Source: Pelecanus crispus
Lineage: Eukaryota; Chordata; Aves; Pelecaniformes; Pelecanidae
Direction of reading: 5' to 3'
Assembly (NCBI RefSeq): GCF_030463565.1
Contig: NC_134649.1
Coordinates: 33,381,044 to 33,445,043 of the forward strand
Length of the DNA stretch: 64,000 nt
The position numbers were made by a program, and so were the translations under genes. The notes below the pieces were generated by a model, which saw only the letters and a list, made by a program, of their open reading frames with translations, ran no database searches and was not told the DNA's origin. Shown here piece after piece: positions 40,669 through 52,700 of the stretch (within the stretch, counting starts at the first letter, position 1; every line of letters starts with the position of its first letter).

Positions 40669-40798
40669 TTAAAACAGACTGGAAACAATATAGTCCGTAT
40701 GAACACCATCTATCAGCCCAGCTCCATTGTTATGAACGAACCAGCAAGGAATATCAACGCCGCGCTTCGGATCGTTTCTGTAATCCTTCTGCCAGCTC
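40669..40798 (-). CDS. ITIH3: ITIH3 last coding exon (21)
   Basis: Encodes [20 protein letters not shown] and [16 protein letters not shown], then TAA. The acceptor is CCCTTTCAG. Separated from the rest of the gene by the provirus. Confidence 0.95.
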
Positions 40799-43700
40799 CT
40801 GAAAGGGAAAATACAGTCATGGGAGTATCAAAGCAGAAACTGCACTTTGACAAGGTAATCTTTCCAAAGTCTTTGCTAAGGACTTAATTATTTCTTACCT
40901 TGTTACTGTCAGTTCATTGTTTTTAACAATCATTGTGGCATCTGGTTTCTTGGGATCAGACCCAGGATGAACTTCAAGTATGGTGAAGTCAATGGGGCGG
41001 AAAAACTGTCCTAAAAATAGAAGCCAAAATTACCATTTCAGGCATGTTGCACACATTAAACCAGAAACCCCAGAATTTCTACATTCCCATGCTGTTTTCC
41101 CTGTCCTTGCAGGGTTTTTAATGGATAAGCAAGCACCAAGTTTCGTGTGCCTATGGTACTATTTTCTTTTATAAACCAGAATTCTATGCATATCACCTGG
41201 ATGCAAGTTCCAACTTCTGAGTGCACAGTAAAATCAGCCTTTTCTAGATATCCTTCAAGATATCCTCACTTTGTGTCTTGTCTATTCAGTCGTATTTATG
41301 ACGTACTCTCCAAGTCTTTAGCATTTTTTTAATCAAATAATGCATGTGTTGATCTCTGAAATTTTTGGATGTGATTATGCTCAGAACAAGGCTGACATCT
41401 AAGGAATTTTTGCGCTCCTGCCAGGATTAGCTTTCACACACTTCTGCCCTGTCTGGGCTGGTGCAGGATGCTGCTGGTGCTTTGAGTGCTATAATGAGCA
41501 CAGATTTTAGCTTACTTAGTGGAGCGTGGAGGCAAAGTCAAAGATGATGAAAATAGCAATGAGATGTGTAAGTCAGTGAACCATAGCATGGTGTACCCAC
41601 ATCACGTGGGCTTTTGCAATTTTCTTGCTACTTGCAATTCATACTATAGCAGAATAACTTCTGTGTGGAGAAGTCCTTTAGCCTGAGGAGACTGAAGCAG
41701 GAAAGCGTAAGTAACATTCCAACCTTATTCTGCTCTTTTTCTGTTTTGTTACAGCATTTCCCATGACGCATGGACCTAACGTGTACTACTGCTGATACCT
41801 TGGCTCACTCTCCTCAGGCCTCAAAGTGCATACCAAGACTTCTTGAGAAGAGTAAGTTCGCAGCAGTTCATTGTTTTCCACAGTGAGTAAACTTGTTGAC
41901 CCAAAATGAATGTTTGCTGCCCTTATCTGATTTTGTAAGTGAAAATTGGAAAGCAAGGGAAAATGGCTGCTATCTGTGTATTTTCCAACAGAGAAGGCAC
42001 ACCACCAAACCCACTACACTGGCAGAAAACAGGATGTAATGGGGTCAAAATTTTGATCCCTGAATTACCAACTTCAACTTCTACTAGAATAAAGAATGTT
42101 AGCTAACGTGAGGAAAATCTTAAGACAACACACGGCATTCTGTGATTTTAATATATGCTAGTAAATCAAGATATACCTTTGTCCTGGTTTCGGCTGGGAT
42201 AGAGTTAATTTTCTTCCTAGTAGCTGACATAGTGCTGTCTTTTGGATTTAGTAGGAGAAGGATGTTGATAACACGCTGATGGTTTAGTTGTTGCTAAGTA
42301 CTGCTTATGCTAGTCAAGGACTTTTCAGCTTCCCATGCTCTGCCAGGTGCACAAGAAACTGTGAGGGGGCACAGCCAAGATAGTTGATCCAAACTGACCA
42401 AAAGGCTATTCCATACCATATGACAGCATGCTCAGCGTATAAAGTGGGGGGAGTTGGCTGGGGGGCAGCAATTGCTGCTCAGGGACTGGCTGGGTGCTGG
42501 TCAGTGGGTGGTAAGCAGTTGCATCACTTGTTTTCCTGGGTTTTGTTTCTCTTTCTCATTGTTCTCCTTTTCATTGCTACTATTATGATTATTTTATTTC
42601 AGTTATTAAACTGTTCTTATCTCAACGCACGAGTTTTCTTATTTTTGCCCTTCTGATCCTGTCCTCCATTCCACCGGGGGGGGAGGGTGAGCGAGTGGCA
42701 GCATGGTGCTTGGTTGCCAACAGGGGCTAAACCACAACAGTCCTTTTTGGCACCAAACATGGGGCACGAAGGGTTTGAGATAATAACAGCTTAACCAGAG
42801 CTTATTGAGGAATTTGTATCTGTTAACAGTTGCAGGTCACGATACTGATTCATCTGTTCTCAATCTTAGTTTACCTGGTCTGCACCATGCACCTTTTTTT
42901 GCTGTACATGTTAAAGATGGTGGTTTTTGCAGTTTGCTGGGCTCTGCAGTGATTAGTGATGTCTTGCCTGGGAGATTTGTTATTAAAACACTGACCATGA
43001 GTTTTATCTGATATTTAAGCTTTGTACTGAAACCATTGATGTACTTCAGGTACCATCTCGTGGAGACAACTAGCAATTATACTTCTTTTTTGGAGGGCTT
43101 TTTTTATGGAGGAAATACAGAATGGCATCTTTGCTACCTTCTTCTATGATGTTTCCTCCTTCATTACAATAGCTTTTCAGTATTTTGAACATCCCTGGGC
43201 AGTCAAGATACTTCTATTGGTAGGAATATTGTTTTGGTTTTGTCTAAGGTTAACAGCCAACTTAAGAATATCATCCAGAGATCTACCCCAAGGCTGGATA
43301 GTTATGAGTGGCAGGGTGTGTGGGATAGCATGGGCAAATGCCTAGGACAGTGGGCACCTCCAGTGTTTTGGAACTTCATCCCTGAACAAGTGCAGAATCC
43401 TGAAAAATTAGTAGAATAAGTGGAAAAAGCATGCTGTCACCCTGGCAACTCCAGAGAGACACAAATCATTGCAACGTGCTGGGGGCTTGCCCGTGCCTAC
43501 CGGGCCCTGTTCAGCACTATTCAGTACCCTCAAGGGGAAGAGAAGGTCTCTGGATCTGGCGACAAAGCAACAGGCACTGCGGGCACTCCAACCCCGGCCA
43601 CAGGCACTGCACCTACTCCAGGGAACCAACCCATGCCAGTATCAGTCGCCCCTATGCACAAGAAAAAATCTTGGAAGCGAAAGTCAGCTTGCTTAGAAAG

Positions 43701-46700
43701 GGATCATGAAAAAGCAGGGCCATCACAAGGAGAGGAGGAGGAAGAGGAAGAACTTATAAACGAGACAGAAACCACCCAATCCCTATCCTTAAGTGAGCTG
43801 CAAGATATGCAAAAAGATTTCAGCCGTCATCCAGGTGAGCACATCATCACCTGGCAGCTCTGATGCTGGGATAATGGGGCCAGTAGCCTGGAATTAGAGG
43901 GTAAGGAAGCCAAACAGCTGGGATCCCTTTCTAGGGAAGGGAGCATTGATGAAGCGATTGGAAAAGGAGCACAAGCCCTTAGCTTCTGGAGGCAACAACT
44001 GTCAGGTATGAAGGAAAGATATCCCTTCAAGGAAGATGTTATATATCACACAGGCAAATGGACATCCATGGAGAGAGGTATCCAGTACCTGAGGGAATGA
44101 GCCATGCTGGAGGTGATTTATAGTGACCCGAACAACAAGCAGTTATCCAAAGATCCAGATGAAGTCCAGAGCACATGACCCATGTGGTGGAATTTGGTAC
44201 GGAGTGCACCAGCGTCATATGCCAACTCATTGGCAATACTGACCTGGAAAGATGACGAGGCACCAACAGTGGATGAAGTGGCTAGCCGACTCCCGGAATA
44301 TGAAGAAAGTATCTCTTCCTTCCTCATCTTGGCTGTGGAGAAACTGTCCCGGGAGGTCCAGCAACTCAAAGAGGATATGTCCTACTCTCCACCTGTACAG
44401 ACCAGTATCTCAGCTATGAGGAGTCAGCGTTCTGCTGCTCAAGAGAGAGGATATAGAGGATACACACCACGGGGCACCCTGTGGTTTTACCTGCGTGACC
44501 ATGGAGAGGACATGAGGAAGTGGGATGGAAAATCTACCCCAACCCTGGAGGCACGGCTATGTGAGTTGCAAGGAAAAACAATCACACAAGGGAGTTCTTC
44601 CAGGGAAACTGCTACTCCAGTTTCCAGTGGGCAGTTCCCCAGACAGAGTAGAAGGGCTGATCTTACTTCTGATCTTAATGAAGTAACTCCTGACTCGTAT
44701 TTACAAGAAGTGAGTAATGAATACAACGACCAGGATTAGAAAGGCTCTGCCTCCAGCCAGGTGGAAGAAAGGGACAACCGGGTTTACTGGACCGCGTGGA
44801 TTCGATGGCCTGGAACATCAGACCCACAGGAGTATAAGTCTCTAGTGGACACCGGTGCACAGTGTACCCTAATGCCATCAAGCTATAGAGGGGCAGAACC
44901 CATCTGTATTTTGGAGTGACAGGGGGATCCCAACAGCTGACTGTATTGGAGGCTGAAGTGAGTCTAACTGGGAATAAGAGGCAAAAGCACCCTATTGTGA
45001 CTGGCCCAGAGGCTCCGTGCATCCTTGGCATAGACTACCTCAGGAGAGGGTATTTCAAGGACCCAAAAGGGTACCAGTGGGCTTTTGGTATAGTTGCCTT
45101 GGAGATGGAGGAAATTAAACAGTTGTCCACCCTGCCCAGTCTCTCAGAGGACCCTTCTATTATGGGGTTGCTGAGGGTTGATGAACAGCAGGTGCTGATT
45201 GCTACCACGACAGTGCACCGGTGGCAATATCGCACCAACCGAGACTCCCCGATTCCCATCCAATCCAGAAGCCAGTTCATCGACTGGAGAGCCAAGGATG
45301 ATCAGCAAGACTCGCTCACCCTTTAACAGTCCCATATGGCCAGAGTGAAAGTTGAACAGAGAGTGGACACTAACAGTAGACTATCAGCCTGAATGAAGTC
45401 ACGCTGCTGCTGAGTGCTGCTGTGCCAGAACTTCAATACAACTGGAGTCAAAGGCAGCCATGTGGTATGCCACAACTGATATCACTGAGGCATTCTTCTC
45501 AATCGCTTTGGCAGCAGAGTGTAGGCCACAGTTTGTTTTCATTTGGAGGGGCATCCAGTACACTTGGAATCGACTGCCCCAGGGGTGGAAACACAGCACC
45601 ACCATTTGCCATGGACTGATCCAGACTGCGCTGGAACAGGGTGAAGCTCCAGAACACCTGCAATATATTGATGACATCATTGTGTGGGGCAATACAGCAG
45701 AAGAAGTTTTTGAGAAAGGGAAGAAAATAGTCCAAATCCTTCTGAAGGCTGGTTTTGCCATCAAAATCAAGTCAAGGGACCTGCACAGGAGATCCAGTTT
45801 TTAGGAATAAAATGACAAGATGGATGCCATCAGATCCCAATGGATGTGATCAACAAAATAACAGACATGTCTCCACCAACCAGCAAAAAGGAAACACAAG
45901 CTTTCTTAGGTGTTGTGGGTTTTTGGAGAATGCATATTCCAAATCACAGCCTGATCGTAAACCTTCTCTATCAAGTGACACAGAAGAAGAATGATTTCAA
46001 ATGGGGCCCTGAGCAACAACAAGCATTTGAACAAATTAAACAGGAGACAATTCATGCAGTAGCCCTTGGGGCTAGTCCAGGCAGGGCAAAATATAAAAAA
46101 TATGCTCTACGCCACAGCCAGGGAGAATGGCCCTACCTGGAGCCTCTGGCAGAAAGCACCAGGGGAGACTCAAGGTCGACCCCTAGGGTTTTGGAGTCAG
46201 GGATACAGAGGATCTGAGGCCCGCTATACTCCAACTGAGGAAGAGATATTGGCAGCATATGAAGGGGTTCGAGCTGCTTTGGAAGTGGTGGGTACTGAAG
46301 CACAGCTCCTGCTGGCACCCCGATTGCCAGTGCTGGGCTGGATGTTCAAAGGGAGGGTCCCCGCTACACATCGTGCAACTGATGCTACGTGAAGTGGGTT
46401 GCACTAATCACACAATGAGCTCGAATAGGAAACCCCAGTCGCCCAGGAATCTTGGAAGTGATCATGGACTGGCCAGAAGGCAAAGATTTTGGAATACCGC
46501 CAGAAGAGGAGGTGATGCATGCTGAAGAGGCCCCACTGTATAATAAACTACCAGAAAAATGAGAAGCAGTATGCCCTGTTCACTGATGGGTCCTGTTGTC
46601 TTGTGGGAAAGCATCGGAGGTGGAAGGCTGCTGTATAGAGTCCTATACAACAACTTGCAGAAACTGCTGAAGGAGAAGGGGAGTCGAGTCAGTTTGCAGA

Positions 46701-49700
46701 GGTGAAAGCCATCCAGCTGGCTTTAGATATTGCTAAACAAGAAAAGTGGCCAGTCCTTTATCTCTATACTGACTCATGGATGGTGGCAAATGCCCTGTGG
46801 GGGTGGTTGCAGCAATGGAAGCAGAGCAACTGGCAGCGCAGAGGCAAACCCATCTGGGCTGCTGCATTGTGGCAAGATATTGCTGCCCGGGTAGAGAACC
46901 TGGTTGCAAAAGTACGTCACGAAGATGCTTATGTACCCGAGGGTCAGGCCACTGAAGAACACCAAAACAACCATCAGGTGGATCAGGCTTCTAAGATTGA
47001 AGTGGCTCAGGTGGATCTGGACTGGCAACATAAGGGTGAACTATTTATAGCTCGGTGGGCCCATGACACCTGAGGCCATCAAGGAAGAGATGCAACATAT
47101 AGATGGGCTCACGATCAAGGGGTGGACTTGACCATGGACAGTATTGCACAGGTTATCCGTAAATGTGAAACGTGCTGCAATCAAGCAAGCCAAGTGGTTA
47201 AAGCCTCTCTGGTATGGAGGGCAATGGCTGAAATATAAATATGGGGAGGCCTGGCAGATTGATTATATCACAATCCCACAAACCTGCCAAGGCAAGTGCT
47301 ATGTGCTCACCATGGAGTAAGCAACCACTGGATGGCTGGAAACATATCCTGTGCCCCACGCCACCACCTGGAACACTATCGTGCGCCCTGAAAGCAAGTG
47401 CTATGGCAACATGGCACCCCAGAAAAAACTGAGTCAGACAACGGGACTCATTTCTGAAATAACCTCATAGACACCTGGGCCAAAGAGCATGGCATTGAGT
47501 GGGTGTATCACATCCTCTATCATGCACCAGCCTGCGGGAAAATCGAATGATACACTGTTAAAGACTACCCTGAGAGCAATGGGTGGTGGGACATTCAAAC
47601 ATTGGGATACACATTTAGTGAAGGCCACCTGGTTAGTCAACACTAGGGGATCTGCCAATAGGGCTGGCCCTGCCCATCAAAACTCTTATGTACTGTAGAG
47701 GGGGATAAAGTCCCTGTAGTGCACGTAAAAAATATACTGGGGAAGACAATCTGGGTTATTCCTGCCTTGGGCAAAGGCAAACCCATTCATGGGATTGCTT
47801 TTGCTCAAGGACCTGGGTGTACTTGGTGGGTGATGTGAAAAGATGGGGAAGTTGGATGTGTACCTCAAGGGGATTTGATTTTGGGTGAAAATAGCCAATG
47901 AACTGAATGGTATGATGTTAACTGCTATATAATACTGTATGTCATCTCTTTTATGGTTGCTATATGCCACATCAATGGTATTACAGTAAGAATCGCCCAG
48001 CTTAATGAAGAATGAACTTTGATGAAACCAAGCAAAGTGCAGCGGTGATGGAACTAGAACTGGCTTCGGCATGCAACAATCCAACACCATACCATCTCTC
48101 CTGCCCTGAAAGACTGTGATGGAGCCCAAAGTCATGGACTAAATGTAACTCAATGGACATTTCAGAGGGATGGCCCACAGACTAAGGGAATGGTATCTCT
48201 GTGTATATATCAAGACATGGAAAGCGGTGGTGATTAATTGGAATGTATTGGAAAGGGTAGGACCTGAGCATGACGCAGATGGTATAGAATAAGGGGTGGT
48301 TACTGTCCTGGTTTTGGCTGGGATAGAGTTAATTTTCTTCCTAGTAGCTGGCATAGTGCTGTGTTTCGGATTTAGTAGGAGAAAAACATTAGTGTGTTAT
48401 CAATATTATAGTTGTTGCTAAGTAGTGCTTACACTAGTCAAGGACTTTTCAGCTTCTCACGCCCTGCCAGCGAAGCTGGGAGAGGGCATAGCCAGGATAG
48501 TTGACCCAAACTGGCCAAAGGGCTATTCCATACCATATGACGTCACGCTCAGTATATAAACTGGGGGGAGCTGGCTGGGGGGCAGCGATCGCTGCTCAGG
48601 GACTGGCTGGGCATCCATCGGCAGGTGGTGAGCAATTGCATCACTTGTTTTTTCCCTGGGTTTTGTTTCTCTCGTTGTTCTCCTTTTCATTACAATTTTT
48701 ATTACTATTATTATTATAATTATTATTTTATTTCAATTATTAAACTGTTCTTATCTCAACCCACAAGTTTTCTTACTTTTGCTCTTCCGATCCTCTCCCC
48801 CATCTCACTGGGGGAGGGGAGCGCAAGCGAGCGGCTGTGTGGTGCCTGGTTGCCAACAGTGGCTAAACCACAACAACCTTAACGCCTTCTTTTCTTACAA
48901 GGATGCACTAATTGAGGTTTGGCAAATTTTGATCGAGCGAACACATGTATTTTCTCAGAGTCCTTGTACTTAGGAGAAAGGTGATAAGAAGAAAGGAGAG
49001 ATCCAAGAGACTGGATGAATAGTGTAGTAAGAAAAAACAATATCTGTAGGTGGGATTTAGCAAGATAAAGACGTTTAAAGATGCCAGTGAGGACAATGCA
49101 TGCTAGTGATTTCAGCAGCAACAGAGGAATTTATGAAAAAATAATGCATAAAGTCTGAGCCAAGAATATTTTGTCAGAAATCTTAATATGGCCAATCAAT
49201 GTCATCTCAGTTTCCTCCACTACCTCAGTTAAGAAAGCCTAAGTACAAGATTGTGTCTACAAATTATGTAACCTCATAAGGAAAGACAAGCATGAAAACA
49301 CTAAATTAAGTCATACCTAATAATCCATGGGTCTGTTCAGACAGTTTATCACTTTCCAATGTATACAGTCCTAGGAAGTCTTGGTGGAGAGGATGTTTCT
49401 TCCATACTTGGTGCAAAACAATAACAAATGAGGCACTGCTGGCCATTGAGAGCACCAGATTTTTCTTCCTGTTAATTATCAAAGTTAAACTGAGGAAAAA
49501 AGAAAAACTTGACTTTAGGGCATTGCATTTTCCAGAGTTAACAGCAATAAGAAGAAACCTGAGAAGAAACATGTCCAACAAACAAACAAACATGGCTTTG
49601 TAAATTGCTCAGTGTTTTTTAAAATAGAGGTTTTGCTGCCTAATTTGGTCCATGTGAATCTCTGTGCATTCACAGACAGTCCAAGACTCATACTAAATTA

Positions 49701-52700
49701 CACTGTAAAAGGCTACCTAGCCTTTAAACTTGTCAGCAAGATGTTTCTACCAAAACTCGTCCTGTAACAGCACAATTCATCACAGATAGGTCAGTGATAT
49801 GTAGGTACAGCACCTCATGCTCAGTAATAGAAATGTTACTGATAAAACCATCACTTCCTTGGCTGGATGCTACCTGACACCTTTTCCTTTTGTTTTTCAG
49901 AAATGACAACTCCTGAACTGTCTAGGGTAGTGCTAGGATAAAGAAGATTTCCTTCTGATTGTGTTAGTGATATGATCAATGCAGCTATCATAATAAAAAA
50001 ATAAGCATGCTGTACGAATAACAGTTTTGCTCCGGTGCGCTCTCTGTTGCAGTGCCATGCTTTGAGAAGGCAGTAATTTTGTTCCAGGTACACAATGAAA
50101 ATGTAAATGAGGAGGAGCTGCTGCCCATTGCTTTTCTAAAACTTCATTTTGCACAGGTATAAATGATTCCATAATAGATAAATCTCATGAAAAATATACC
50201 CACTGACAGGGCAAAATGTACCTATTCTATAAATATCACAATTTCCATTTCTTAAAGTGGAGATTGTTTTCAGCACATTATTACATCTTTGTTTGAAAGA
50301 TTACACACTGTGTCTAAAGCTACTCTTTAAGTATTTGCAAGACACTGTTGCATTAAGCACAATACCAAATCTAGTTTTACCTTAGTTATAGTAATAGAAA
50401 ATCAGGGAAAATTCTTCACTTACTTATTCCAAGCAGAGGAATTTATGAATAATCATTCAGCAGTTACCCAACAAAGTAGAGAGCAGAATCCAGCAGGACT
50501 TGAATCAGTTTCTTTCATATATTCAGACAACAAATCTTAAGTGTATTATTGATCAACACTAAAAGAAGTGTAGATATTAATACAGGAGCCCGATACTCTT
50601 TCTGTAAGCCTTACCCTTCTTGTTTCAAGGTGACAGAGTCAAGCCAGGTGAAACCTGTTTTTTCATTGCCATTCTGAATTGTGATCTTCTCAGGAGTTAC
50701 TGTCAATTTTAAATCCAGGTCCTTATTTGTAATGGCAAGTTTTCCAAAATATGTGTTTTGGATCTTTGCATCACTATTTGCTCTCTTATCACCAATGAGT
50801 TCTCCATTGACTGTGATGCCTAATATCAAAAGGAAACATCAAGTATTGTTTTATAGATAGGACCCGATCAACTAATGTCAAGGACTGTCATGGAAATTTA
50901 ATAACTCAAGGAAACAAATACAAGTTGAAAATGAGATCAGAATTACTTGTGCCTGTTTGTGCCAAAGTAGAATAAAGCTCTGGGGGCTGTTCAGTGGATT
51001 TTCACAAAGACAACAATCACTTCATTGAGAAAAGTTTAGTATTTCCTAGAGCACAAAGAGTCTGTGATGGGCACAAGTAGCCTGTGTGACACTGGTCTCT
51101 CTTTCCCAGGTATTCCATGAAATGACAACCTAAGGATTATTTTATGGCTTGTACTACCACTCACTAAGACAAATTATGTGTCTCAGCTCTCACAGTAGTT
51201 TTCAAGCGAAGTTTAAAAGTTAATTTTGCTCCAGGTGAAAACACAGTCATGGTAATGGTACCCTATCACAGCTACAGGAACTCCTACTAACTTCGCTGGG
51301 GAAAAAGCTTATGCGGTATGAGAGAGAGCTAGTCTTTAAACATAAGACATTTTGTTCTAAGTATCCTGGTTCACTGCATTTAAAAAAATTAAAAACTCAC
51401 CTGTAACTGGGTCATTTATTAAATTTAACACAGCACCCGGGGTTTCATTGATATTGAAACAAATGGCATCTTCTTTTTGTGGCACCGATATAATGAAGTG
51501 TGGATCTCCATCAACTGTAAAGGCAAATCACTGGTATTTGTATAGTGATACACAGGTTCAAAGTTCCGCATGAACATTTAATGTTGTGGCAGGAACTGGT
51601 CCCTGTACAAGCTGCACGCCCAGCTTAGTCCAAGCCATCCTCCAAAGGAGTGGTGGGGTCCCAAGGAAGATGCTACCATCTCCCCAAAGTGAACTACATC
51701 CTTTTCCCCTCATCTTTCCCAGGTACATGACATATATCCTGTGCCTCTTGACCACTGCAAAATTTGGCACGTGGATTGTAGGTTTAGGATGGCTGCCTCT
51801 AAGTGCTTATCTCTGAGGGCCATGAAAGTATTACTGAGAGCAGGAAGTTCATCTGAATAGAGAGTAGGCAGTTAACTAACTCAAAGCCTAGCAATGGGAA
51901 GGAGGACTAAGAAAACGACAATATATAATCTCAGCGACTTGATTTTTAAAAAACATTTAGAGATGTTTAAAGTAAATTAAAATACTAGCCCCTTGGAACT
52001 AAAAAATGGCTGGTTTTGTGGAAGGGAGTTATCTAAAAGACACATAAGAATTGTGCAATTTAGTCTTAAATGCCCTCTTCTGTTCTTCTAAGCAGACACT
52101 ACTCAAGCTACTCACCGCTAGTATACCATGTGGGGTGTGACGTATATTGGTAATACGGCTGTGGAGCTGCTGCAGAGAGTAAAGAAAAAAAAATGTTAGA
52201 AAAGTGCACATCAAAATGGAATATTTACACACTACCGGCACAATACATGTAAGATATCAGGAAGTTAATATGCTAGGTAAATTGTTAATTCCATCCTAGT
52301 TTTTAAAGCATATGGTCCATGGAATGACAGTTTGTGCCCCTTTTGAATCAAGCAAAGCTTCAGGATAGAGACAGATTTCACTTGTAGTCTAAATCGCTTT
52401 GAGGGTTTCCACGAGGCCCAAGGACACAAATGCCTCAGACATAAGGATTAAGCTGTCTATCAGCAAAGAAATGCAACACCATCCATTGAAAATTTTTGAG
52501 GTTTTGACATTTGTTTTTTTCCAGAATGAACTGAAGTCTTTTCAATGCAGACTTGAGAAAACAGGCAGAGAAAAAGACTGAGACTAATCTCCAGAGCAAA
52601 AACTTAGCAAAAGCTAACTCTCCCATTTCCAGGATGGCCCAACCAGCAATGTGAAGGGTCAGTTGCTGTCTTTCTTGAATAAAACAGTTTCTTTTTGTAT

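Larger units (their letters stand above)
42180..48875 (+). mobile_element. Decayed ERV-L-like provirus, whole length with both LTRs
   Basis: About 6.7 kb: LTR, leader, gag, protease, reverse transcriptase/RNase H, integrase, LTR. Two LTRs with TG...CA ends and an exact 5-bp target duplication define the limits. No env-like ORF lies between integrase and the 3' LTR. A 5-bp duplication and the lack of env fit class III (ERV-L-like); that assignment is inference. Every gene is broken by stops or frameshifts. The LTRs differ from each other by scattered substitutions and small indels, so the insertion is old. It lies antisense within ITIH3 intron 19. Confidence 0.93.
41011..49316 (-). other. ITIH3 intron 19, mostly provirus
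   Basis: The intron is about 8.3 kb, of which 6.7 kb is the antisense ERV. Without the insert it would be about 1.6 kb, comparable with its neighbours. The non-viral part holds nothing recognised. Confidence 0.85.

Noticed and set aside
40699-40887. 62-codon plus-strand ORF
   Set aside because: It is the antisense shadow of the last ITIH3 exon.
47686-48135. 149-codon minus-strand ORF in the provirus
   Set aside because: Antisense to the integrase end; no env or other viral likeness.
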